DNA from: Alviniconcha marisindica
Lineage: Eukaryota; Mollusca; Gastropoda; Provannidae
Direction of reading: 5' to 3'
Assembly: GCA_018857735.1 (NCBI GenBank)
Contig: JABMCL010003129.1
Location: 62,001-126,000 of the forward strand
Length of the DNA stretch: 64,000 bases
Part shown: piece after piece, positions 26,601 through 38,600 of the stretch
Layout of the letters: each line of letters begins with the position of its first letter
How positions within the stretch are numbered: the stretch's first letter is position 1
Program-made: the position numbers and the translations under genes
Notes under the pieces: generated by a model
Databases searched by the model: none
The model's input: only the letters and a program-made list of their open reading frames with translations
Told to the model about the DNA's origin: nothing

Positions 26601-29600
26601 TTGGTGGAGACCATGCGCTCCGCCAGCCCTTTCCTGCGGCCCAGCCGGTACAGGTTGTAGTTGCTCACCTGTAGACACACAACACAACAGGTACAGGTTG
26701 TAGTTGCTCACCTGTAGACACAACACAAAAGGTACAGGTTGTAGTTGCTCACCTGTAGACACACAACACAACAGGTACAGGTTGTAGTTGCTCACCTGTA
26801 GACACAACACAAAAGGTACAGGTTGTAGTTGCTCACCTGTAGACACACAACACAACAGGTACAGGTTGTAGTTGCTCACCTGTAGACACAACACAAAAGG
26901 TACAGGTTGTAGTGCTCACCTGTAGAAAAACACAACAGGTACAGGTTGTAGTTGCTCACCTGTAGACACACAACACAAAAGGTACAGGTTGTAGTATGCT
27001 CACCTGTAGACACACAACACAACAGGTACAGGTTGTAGTTGCTCACCTGTAGACACACAACACAAGTACAGGTTGTAGTTGCTCACCTGTAGACACAACA
27101 CAAAGTACAGGTTTAGTTGCTCACCTGTAGACACAACACAACAGTACAGGTTGTAGTTGCTCACCTGTAGACACACAACACAAAGGTACAGGTTGTAGTT
27201 GCTCACCTGTAGACACACAAAACAAAAGGTACAGGTTGTAGTTGCTCACCTGTAGACACACAACACAACAGGTACAGGTTGTAGTTGCTCACCTGTAGAC
27301 ACACAACACAACAGGTACAGGTTGTAGTTGCTCACCTGTAGACACACAACACAACAGGTACAGGTTGTAGATGCTCACCTGTAGACACACAACACAACAG
27401 GTACAGGTTGTAGTGCTCACCTGTAGACACACAACACAACAAGTACAGGTTGTAGTTGCTCACCTGTAGACACACAACACGTACAGGTTAAGGTTGCTCA
27501 CCTGTAGACACACAACACAACAGGTATGGGTTAAGGTTGCTCACCTGTGGACATACAACGCAACAGGTACAGGTTAAGCACATCAGAATGAGTCAGAACA
27601 ATAATAATTAATATGATAATGACAAAGAAGACTGTACACAGGCCTACATGAGCACATCAGGATGAGTCAGAACAATAATATGATAAAGATAGCAGAATGG
27701 GGAGAGCAATGAAACACACAAGACAGGTATGTACACCTCGAGACAGGTACGTACACCACAAGACAGGTACGTACACCAGCAGGACACCAAAAGGCAACAG
27801 AGATCTTGTGACTTTGCCCCTCACAGTTAATGAAACATCAAAATAGATCAGACCACAGCCTATCCTAATGCAGAATCATTCTGGTGATGACAGTGTAGTG
27901 TTAGATACGGTTCCCCCTGACCTCCTGGGATCTTGGTCCCCGCCAGTACCTCTCTGGAAAGATAATTGGGAATGAAATGAGTGTAACAACAACAACAACA
28001 AAACAGCACACACAAAGTACCTGCTTGCTGCGGAGGTAGCTGAGCTTGCCTTCGTGGGTGCCTGGGTAGCAGCAGTAGAGGTAGACGGTGATGGCGTACT
28101 TGAGGAAGGAGTCGCCGATGGTCTCCAGGCGCTCCAGGCTGAAGAAGTCGTTGGCGTTGGACATGGTGAGGGCCTGCAGCAGCAGGCAGGGGCTGGGCCC
28201 CACGAAGGTCTGCAGGTCCTGGTCCTCGTCCAGACTCAGCAGCAGCGGCCACCGATCCCTCCCCTCCTCCTCCACCACCTTCACGCTGCCACCGCCACCC
28301 GCTTTTGCCAGCTTCGGCCCGGCATCCCAAGTGCCGATGTCAAACTGCTTCCTGTCTTTGGCGAGACAGGTGCTTTTTGGCGGTTCCTCCTCTGTTGTGG
28401 TTGTTGTTGTGTCACCCTCCAGGTTTGGCTGTGATGAGCTGTCTGTGAGGGTGCTGGTTGTGATGGCACTTGCTCTCTTTTCTGTGGCATCTTCTGTGGT
28501 TTCATTCTTTGGCACTGTGGAAAACAGAGGTTCGCCCAATATTTTGTTGTCTTTCCTGCACATTTCTTTGTCTGACAATCCAGAGGCTGCGACATTCATA
28601 TCAGTTCCCTTGACATTCACATTTTGTCGGTCACCATCTCCATCAGCATCTTCTTCGTCCCTCTTTGATGCCCTCAAGTGCTGGGCTGTGGACATTGGCC
28701 GAGGATGAGGCTGCAGAGGGGCAGGAGTCAGAGTCCTGCAGCAAGCTGCGGCTGGGGTCCTGAAGCATGCAGGTGTCTGACCTGCTGCTCAGCAACAGAT
28801 CAGCCCATTCGCTTGGATCACGAGCTGCCACACTCCCCCATCCCGAGCCATCAGTGGCACTGTTCCCGCTTTCACCACCCATCTCCCCACTGCCTTCCGT
28901 CACAGGAGCAGGATCCAGGGACTTCATATCGGCATTCACTGTGTCACCGCTGGGGACAGAAACTGCTGCACCACAGCTTCCTGCTGGGGGGTCAGTGGTA
29001 ACCTTGGAACTTACCTCATCAAGAAGAAATGAAGAGTGTTCACCTTCAGGTAAAGGCTGGGAACTGCTCTTTTTTCCCCTTGATACTGGTATCGACTCAG
29101 CCAGGTCTGCAGCAATGCAGGTGTGCTTCTCGCTGTCTGCAGCGACAAAGGTGTGCTTCTCACCGTCTGCAGCAATACATGTGTGCTTCTCACTGCCTGT
29201 AGCGATACAGGTGTGCTTCTCACTGTTTGCAACAATGCAGATGTGCTTCTCACGGTCTGCACTGATACAGGTGTTTTTCTCATTGTCTGCAGCAATACAG
29301 GTGTGCTTCTCACTGTCTGCAGCGATACAGGTGTGCTTCTCACTGTCTGCACTGATACAGGTGTGCTTCTCACTGTACGCAGCAATACAGGTGTGCTTCT
29401 CACTGTCTGCAGCGATACAGGTGTGCTTTTCACTGCATGCATTGCTACAGATGTGGTTCTCATGGACTGCACCAGCAGAACTGTGGTTCTCATGGGCTGA
29501 AACACTTGTGGCAAAGCTATCTGATTGGTTTGGAGACAATTCTGATGAAAGTTTTGATTCTGGGGCTGGATTCTCATTGAACACATCCGTGGTACTTTCG

Positions 29601-32600
29601 CCTCCCAAATCAGTAAAGTCAGTAAAATTGCTGTTCAATTCAAATGTGGTCAGATCTTCATTGGGCGCCCATTCCTGGGCTGAAGTTGTTGCGGCTGAGG
29701 TCTGGGCCCAGTTGGCGTCCAGACCCACACCTCCTATGGATTCAAACGTGAGCTGGACCTCATCCCCTGGCTTGGTGAAGTGGGAGATGTCTGGATCCAC
29801 AGGAAACGTGATGGTGTGGCTTTCAGGGTGTCTCTCCTTGCAGTTTGACCCCCTCACATCCAGGAAGTCATCGCAGTCCATCTCAGGTTCTACCTCGTCT
29901 GCTTTCTCAAGAGTGTGATGTGCCCGCATGGCAGACAAGTGGTCATCACCCGTTGCAATTTCAGCTCTAAAGTCTGGCTGTTTGTGGTTCACATGCTGTG
30001 GGGTTCCCTGGCTGAGCTTGCACGCCTGAGAGAGTGCAGGAGAGTCAGACCCACTCTCCTCTGGGTGGGATGGTGTTGAACTGTGACCTGCTTCTTCGAC
30101 ATCCGACAAAATGGCACAAGTATGCACAAGAGTGTGTTCACCGGGTTCAGATAAATGGGCTGAACCATTGCATGAGCGGTAGGGGGGAGAGGCAAGAGGA
30201 GTGGTCAGGCACTTTCTGTGAGCAACGGGAGGAGTTTGCATGATGCGTCAAATGCTGTGGCAAGGTTACATCTGATTGCCGGACTCTCTCCTCATCCTGG
30301 CCTAGCACCTCTGAATGTGTTGAAGAACCCGTAACATCAGCCAACAATGGTGATAATCCTGATGATGGCGACAATGGGGATGACTTGCTCAGGGACAGTG
30401 AAGATGAAAATGAAGGTGACAACGTTGGTGGTCCAGTCTGAGATGATGAAGATGATGATGCAAGCGAGTGTGATGAAGAGGACTGGGTGGTGGTGGACAG
30501 AGCGGACTGCTGGCTTGATGAAGGATGATGCTGTGGTGATGGTTTGTGCAGGAGGCTGAGAGCATCAGTATCACAGACAGGGGCTGGCGGGCAGGACCCA
30601 GTGGCAGTCCAGCAAGAAAAAGACTCTTCAGCATCTTCATAGACACTGTCGTCAGAGTCCCAGTCCCTGGGGGAGTGCGATCTGGAGGTAGAGGGGGTAA
30701 AAAATGGATCAGAAACTTCACACATTTTGGCATTATGCTCTTGGTTCCCTGATACAAACTTTTGCCCCGAGGTACTTTCTGAAGAGGTTTTTTCTGCCCC
30801 CGTATTATTTTGCCTCAGTGGCTGTGAGCAAACTGGGTCCGCTGTCCCAGTGGTCTGCTGAGAGGGCAGTTTCTGAATGTCTCTGGCAGCGGAACCCTCC
30901 GCAGGAGCTGCAGCAACAGCTGTTTGACCAGGATGTGCTGAGAGAGAGGCTGTGGCTGTGAGGCTGGCAGTGCAACTGGCATCCGATTCACTCAGCACCA
31001 CACCCGAGTCAGAATCGGACGAGGCCCCCGTGTCAGTCTTGTCGTCATCAGGACTGCTGTCATGGACCAGCGTCTCTGCTCTTCCGGCGCCCTCAGGACT
31101 GTCGATGCCAGGTCCAGCACGACCCTCCTCTGCTTTGCCCTCACTCTCTGCGCTGGGGCAACCCTCGTCTGCTTTGGTGCCACTCTCCTCCGTTTCCTTC
31201 TGACTCAGCGTCTGCAGCTTTTCTGGGTTGGTTTCAAAGCCAAAGTCTAAGCGAGGGAATCTGAAGCCAGCACTGAGGTGAACCTTCCCGATCCCCGTCT
31301 CTGCCGCGATGAGCCTGCGCAGCTCTTCAGCAAGGAGGAGGTAATTCATGCGGTACAAAATGGCCGGCAGGCAAACAGCTTTCCTCCACAGGGATGCAGA
31401 AAAAACGTGGATGTCACACAGCTCCGGCACCAAAATCTGTTTCTGCTGCAAGTTCTCACGGCGGGCTCGCTTGGTCTCCAGGCTGCTGGTGGGGAGTGCT
31501 CTCCCCTTCTGATTCATGTAGCGGGGCGTCAGGAGGTTGAGTCGGGCGGAGGTGTGGTCCACATCCAGCAGGGGCTGCTCGGTGTTGGTCAGCGTCAGGC
31601 CGTACTTGGTGGTGTAGTAGGCGGCGAAGGTCTTGTAGAGCTCTGGGGATGGGAAGGGGCTGAGGGGGCTGAGGTCTGTGCGAATCTCCGCCACGTAGAA
31701 GTGCTGCGGCTGGTCCATGTTGCGGTACGAGGGCATCACCACCGCATCCTCAAACTGCTGCTGTTCAAAGCAGAAGATGGCACGGTTTCCATCAAAAACA
31801 TTGCGTCTCTGGATCACCGTCTTGCTGTTGACTTCCTCCACAAACCTCCACTCAATGTCCAGCTGACCTGCGCCTGCACACAGCAAACAGGGTTGAACTA
31901 TGTGAATAGTGTCCAACAGGGTACATCAACTTCCCCCACAAACCTCCAGCTGACCTGTGCCTGCACACAGCAAACACTCTTCAGTGAACTGGGTCAACAG
32001 GGGAAAATACTACAATACCGTTCAACAGGGTATATTAGGTCAGTAAGGGTGACTGGCATTCAAAAGAATACGATGCCACAGGGGTAACCTGGGGTGCTTG
32101 GTGCACAAAGGGGTATGCTGCCTAGCGGTGTGATAAGGATCAACAGGGGTGCTTGGTGTACAAAGGGGTATGCTGCCTAGTGGTGTGATAAGGGTCAACA
32201 GGGGTGACTGGTGTAAAAAGGGGTATGCTGCCTGGTGGTGTGATACAGGTCAACAGGGGTGATTGATGTATGCTGACTGGTGGGATATGGGTGAATAGGG
32301 TGACTGCAACAGGGTGAACAAGGGCAACTGGTGTTCAAAGGGGTATGCTGACTAACAACAGGGGTGATCCCTATTGTTGATCACTTTTATATAGCGCTAT
32401 TCTCCGCTCTCAAGCAGACTCACTGCGCTCGCATGTGATTCTACATGAGTGACTAGCTTTTTTGAATATCCACCGAAGTGGTGTACTTACAACGCTGGCA
32501 TGGCAGGCCACATGAAACTGCTGCCATCTTGGCGCGTTCCATGTACACCATACAACCATGCACCTTGTCACATCATGCAAAGCCACATATGTAAGGTGCA

Positions 32601-35600
32601 CGCGTATTTAGCTGTAACCTGCACTTTTGGCAGAATGACAGGGGTCTTTTACATGCTACTGCAGTAACGCTGGGGTGGAACAGATACCAAAATAAGAGTC
32701 GAAGATATATGTCAACACCAACTCAGCTTTAGATTTCTAAAGACCATGCTCAGTGTTATTTTTCTCCCTGAAATGTTCCTGACCAACGCCGCTCAACACT
32801 GATACTCCAGCAGTCCAAATGCATGCCCCAAGATCAAGCACACAATTACACCACCAACCTGAAGCACCCAACTCTGGGTCTTGAAGCCACTGACCTGCTG
32901 ATTGGTTGAGGGGGACGATGAGGAAGCCGATGGTGGCAGCCTCTGGCGAGAACACCATGGGGTCTTTCTCCAGGTGCAGCACGGAGGAGAAGACAAAGTG
33001 GTGGAAGCTGGTGAGCTTCTCCAGCTCTTCCTTAGAGTAGTGCCTCTTGTCCAGCAGGTCAAGTGACACGGTCACCTCCCCAGGAGCGAGTGTAGACAGG
33101 AAAGCTGGGTACCTGGAATGGAGGGAATTAGTAGTGTTTGTCAACCACACAGGGTCATTCAGAACGAGTGGAAGGCAGAAAGATTGTCAAGCTAGAAAAA
33201 AGCAATCAGATGAGTTACTAACTTCATTACCTAATGAACCATGAGGCAAAGCAGTAAGAAAATATCAAACACTGGAGGAGAAAAAAAGGAGAAAAAAAAG
33301 CACAAGCGCAGCAAGACTACAATGACCTAGTTTAAAAGTTGCAGACGTTATCAAAGCCTGCTGTAATTTAATAGAACAGTGACTGGGAAAGGCTGACTTC
33401 TAACTTAGCAGTGAGGCAACCAACCCCATCCCAGGCAGGTCACAGATGCAGGATCACAAATGTCCTCTAGACATGGACAGTATCTGTGTTTGGTCTTCCC
33501 AACAAAGAAGCAGTCCTGCACCAAACAGGCAGTGATGCTACCAGGACAGGGTGGAGTGGTGGGTGGTATTGCTACCAGGACAGGGTGGAGTGGTGGCTGG
33601 CACTGCTATCAGGACAGGGTGGAGTGGTGGCTGGCACTGCTATCAGGACAGGGTGGGTGACACTGCTATCAAGACAGGGTGGAGTGGTGGGTGGCACTAG
33701 AACCAGGACAGGGTGGAGTGGTGGGTGGCACTAGAACCAGGACAGACGGCATGACCAGGACAGGGTGGAGTGGTGGGTGGCTACAGACAGGGTGGAGTGG
33801 TGGTGGCACTACCAGGACAGGGTGGAGTGGTGGTGGCACTAAACCAGGACAGGGTGGAGTGGTGGGTGGCACTAGAACCAGGACAGGGTGGCAGTGGTGG
33901 GTGGCACTAGAACCAGGACAGGGTGGAGTGGTGGGTGGCACTAGAACCAGGACAGGGTGGAGTGGTGGGTGGCACTAGAACCAGGACAGGGTGGAGTGGT
34001 GGCTGGCACTAGAACCAGGACAGGGTGGAGTGGTGGGTGGCACTAGAACCAGGACAGGGTGGAGTGGTGGGTGGCACTCTAGAACCAGGACAGGGTGGAG
34101 TGGTGGGTGGCACTAGAACCAGGACAGGGTGGAGTGGTGGGTGGCACTGCTAACAGGACAGGGTGGAGTGGTGGCTGGCACTGCTCAGGACAGGGTGGAG
34201 TGGTGGGTGGCACTAGAACCAGGACAGGGTGGAGTGGTGGCTGGCTACTGCTACAGGACAGGGTGGAGTGGTGGCTGGCACTAGACCAGGACAGGGTGGA
34301 GTGGTGGGTGGTACTGCTAACAGGACAGGGTGGAGTGGTGGGTGGCACTGTAACCAGGACAGGGTGGAGTGGTGGGTGGACTGCTAACAGGACAGGGTGG
34401 AGTGGTGGGTGGTACTGCTAACAGGACAGGGTGGAGTGGTGGGTGGTCACTGCTAACAGGACAGGGTGGAGTGGTGGGTGGTACTGCTAACAGGACAGGG
34501 TGGAGTGGTGGGTGGCACTGCTCAGGACAGGTGGAGTGGTGGGTGGACTGCTAACAGGACAGGGTGGAGTGGTGGGTGGTACTGCTAACAGGACAGGGTG
34601 GAGTGGTGGGTGGCACTGGACCAGGACAGGGTGGAGTGGTGGGTGGCACTGCTACAGGACAGGGTGGAGTGGTGGGTGGTACTGCTACCAGGACAGGGTG
34701 GAGTGGTGGGTGGCACTGCTAACAGGACAGGGTGGAGTGGTGGGTGGTACTGCTACCAGGATAGGGTGGTTGAAGGGTGGGTGGTACTGCTAGGACAGGG
34801 AGGGTGGAGTGGTGGGTGGCACTGGAACCAGGACAGGGTGGAGTGGTGGGTGGTACTGCTAACCAGGACAGGGTGGAGTGGTGGGTGGCACTGCTACCAG
34901 GACAGGGTGGAGTGGTGGGTGGCACTGCTATCAGGACAGGGTGGAGTGGTGGGTGGTACTGCTAACAGGAAGGGTGGAGTGGTGGGTGGTACTGCTAACA
35001 GGACAGGGTGGAGTGGTGGGTGGCACTGGAACCAGGACAGGGTGGAGTGGTGGGTGGTACTGCTTCCAGGACAGGGTGGAGTGGTGGGTGGTACTGCTAC
35101 CAGGATAGGGTGGAGTGGTGGGTGGTACTGCTACCAGGACAGGGCGGAGTGGTGGGTGACTTTGCTACCAATTCCCCCAGTGTCCAACTCAAGGTTCACA
35201 AGCAGGTAACAGCTACTATAGGCCCACACCACAGGATGCAATCCCCAGTGCCCCCCCCCCCCCCCACCACACTCAATGGCCAGGACATAGGGGCCAGGAG
35301 TTGAAGGCAAGGTTACCCTGACACTACAAAATGAAAGGCAGGTACTTGGCCAACATGTGCCCTCCAACAGACCATGGTACTATGCGCTCAACACAGAATT
35401 ACACCATGCCACAAGGCTACTGATCAGATGAGAAAAAACACAACATACATTTGGTATTTCCGTAGACAGCAATATTCCAAATGACTGCGTGGACTCTTCA
35501 GGAGCATATATTTTGCGTCCGCGTGTGTTCTGGTCCTCTGTGATTGGTCCCGTCAGTGTCATGGTCACGTGGTACAGGAAGCCGTCTTCACCTGGCTTGG

Positions 35601-38600
35601 GCCGACTCCCAACAAACGCATCAGCAGGCTGAAGAAACAAAGCAGCTTTGTGAACAAGGAGTGAATGAATGATTATGTTACTGTGTACCACGTACAAGAA
35701 ACACAGAGCAAAACAGTTTATCATATAGAATGGCGTGAGACGCCAACCTTTCTCATGCAGTACTGTTTACCACTGGGCACACAAAATGAACAGCATACTG
35801 TTCATAGATGACATCATGTTTGATGCTGTGCTTTTTGCTGTTGTTGCACATCCCTGCTGAACACTGGCTACACTGACAAAAGCATTCCAAAAGGCGAAAT
35901 GATTGTGTGCATGACTGTCTTTATTCCTTTGCCAAATTGGCTGTCCCCATGCCATCTTTGGAGATGCAGTACTGTTTACATTATGGCACACAGAAAATAA
36001 AACAGCCTATTCTTCACAGATGACATCCTTTCTGATGTAGTGCCATTTATTCCATGACAAACACAGAATGAATCAGCACACTGCACAGATGAACAGCTTT
36101 TTGATGTAGTACCATCTATACAAAGGCAAACAAGGAATACATCAGCACATGCATACAGAGGAACAGCTTTATGATGTAGCACTGTTTATCGTAGACAGGC
36201 AATAGCAGTGTACAAAGATCAATTATATCAATAACCGCGCTGGTTGACTGGGCGTGAAACACCAATTTACTTACATGTACAGAGGTGCCTTTTCTGTAAT
36301 ACACTGTACCATCCCCTGTTTGCCATAAACAGTGCTAAATCCTGTACTTTCCATACTACACAACGCTTCTGGATATAAGGAGCACCATCCAAAATTTGGC
36401 TAAAAAGTGAAAATAATCTACAGATAAGGTGCTCCCAAAAATAAAGTGCAACTCTGGCAGTGTCACAGCTGACAAGAAAAACATGACAGACACAAGTGCC
36501 GGACACGAAGGAATATGCTGTCATGACATAATAAGGGAAAGTGAAAACATTCAGTGAATCTGCAATTGTCAAAAAGTTTGAACCAACCAAACAGCAGCAG
36601 TATTTTCTGAAGATGAACAGGGTGATGATAACTGGTGAACCCAATTCACGGCCCTGAGACTTGGTAATGAAATAAATTTGAAATCAAGCGGCTGCCACTG
36701 TTTCTCATTGGCATTTGACATCAACATGCATTTTGTTTTCAGTTTTGTAATCTTCTGCTGCCATGTAAATGCTGCTATGCCCTATATGGTCATTCCAAAT
36801 CCCATTTCTGAGATCATATCAATGATCAGTTTGCCAAGGTATGTGATTTCGGTTTCAGTCGGATGAGGCAACTGATTCGGGTTCAAAATAATCATTGTTA
36901 TTTTGGGGAAAAGCATGCATGCCAAATTTTATTCACAGATAAGGCACTACTGACCATAAGGCACAGGGGTCAAACAGAATCACATGCAAGTGCACTGAGT
37001 CTGCTCGAAAGCGGAGAATAGCACTATATAAATGCTAGCAACAACAAAAATTTAGGATTTTTTTTGTCTTACACGAGTTACAGCCTGAAAGTGATGGTAC
37101 TGTTTATGGAAAACAGGAAATAAAACAGTGTATTTTACAGACGCCCACCCTCTGTGGCCGAGCTGCCCACCTTTTTGATGTAGTACTGTTTGCGCTTGGT
37201 GGTGCCGGGCCGGGCCTGTCCCACCCCCTCGTCCTCTTCCTCATCCCACTGCTCCTCCTCCTCGCATACAAACATCTCCTTGCCCACCGGCTGCAGGTGG
37301 CAGTCCAGTTCACCTGCCACAGGAAACACCACTGTCAACACAACGCCTGGCCCCACAAATATAACCATTACGTTATTATACAGACCATTTCACTCTGAAC
37401 ACAACGTCTGGCCCCACAAATATAACCATTACGTTATTATACAGACCATTTCACTCTGAACACAACGCCTGGCCCCACAAATACAACCATTTTGTTATGA
37501 TACAGACTATTTCACTCTGAACACAACGCCTGGCCCCACAAATACAACCATTTTGTTATTATACAGACCATATCACTCTGAACACAATGCCTGGCCCAAC
37601 AACTACAACCATTTCATTATTATACAGACCGTTTCACTCCGAACACAACGCCTGGCCAGACAAATACAATCATTTTATTATCCAGACCATTTCACTCTGA
37701 ACGCAACGTCTGGTCCCACAAATACAACCACTTCGTTATTATACAGACCGTTTCACTCCGAACACAACGCCTGGCCCCACAAATACAACCATTTTGTTAT
37801 TATACAGACCATTTCACTCTGAAGACAATGCCTGGCCCCACAAATACAACCACTTCATTATTATACAGACCAAAACAGTATTATACAGACTGAACACAAT
37901 GCCTGGCTGGGCAAATACAACCATTTTGTTATTGCACACCTGGCCCTACAAAATAACCATTTCATTATTACACTATTACACAGACAATGTAACAACACTA
38001 AAAGTAAAACTGGGTGCCACTGGGGAAAAAATCCATTTTAGAGTCAACAAAGAGTGAACACAAAGAATATCAGCATGTCAGAGCAAGTTCTTCACTGTGT
38101 GTGTGTGTGTGTCAGTAAAACTGTACTTTCTAATCCAGGTGTACACAACACTTACCAGCTTTAAAAAGAAGTTCACACATTTGTAAAGCCACAGCCATCT
38201 TAGCCAGCTGACGACTTGGCATCGTAGCACCCTGCCCACACATAGCACAGTGGTCAACAATCCACGTGTGTGGCACATCTTGCAAACACATCAATCCATG
38301 TGTGTGGCAGAAGATCTTGCACACACATCAATCCATGTGTGTGGTAGAACATCTTGCACACACATCAATCCATGTGTGTGGTAGAACATCTTGCACACAC
38401 ATCAATCCATGTGTGTGGTAGAACATCTTGCACACACATCAATCCATGTGTGTGGCACATCTTGCAAACACATCAATCCATGTGTGTGGCACATCTTGAA
38501 AACCATCAAATGTTGTGACAAAGATCTTGCACACACATCAATCCATGTGTGTGGTGCAACATCTTGCACACACATCAATCCATGTGTGTGGTAGAACATC

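Noticed and set aside
28767..29918. Plus-strand open frame of 383 codons
   Set aside because: It is the reverse of Dicer exon 11, kept open by the 30-bp coding repeat. The minus strand carries the conserved frame.
33460..35209. Gly/Trp-rich frames such as [13 protein letters not shown]
   Set aside because: Repeat artefacts of the 33-34 bp minisatellite; they shift frame between units.
35440..35450. AT-AC (U12-type) intron start to mend the exon 9-10 phase
   Set aside because: The sequence after AATGT does not match a U12 donor, so an indel is more likely.
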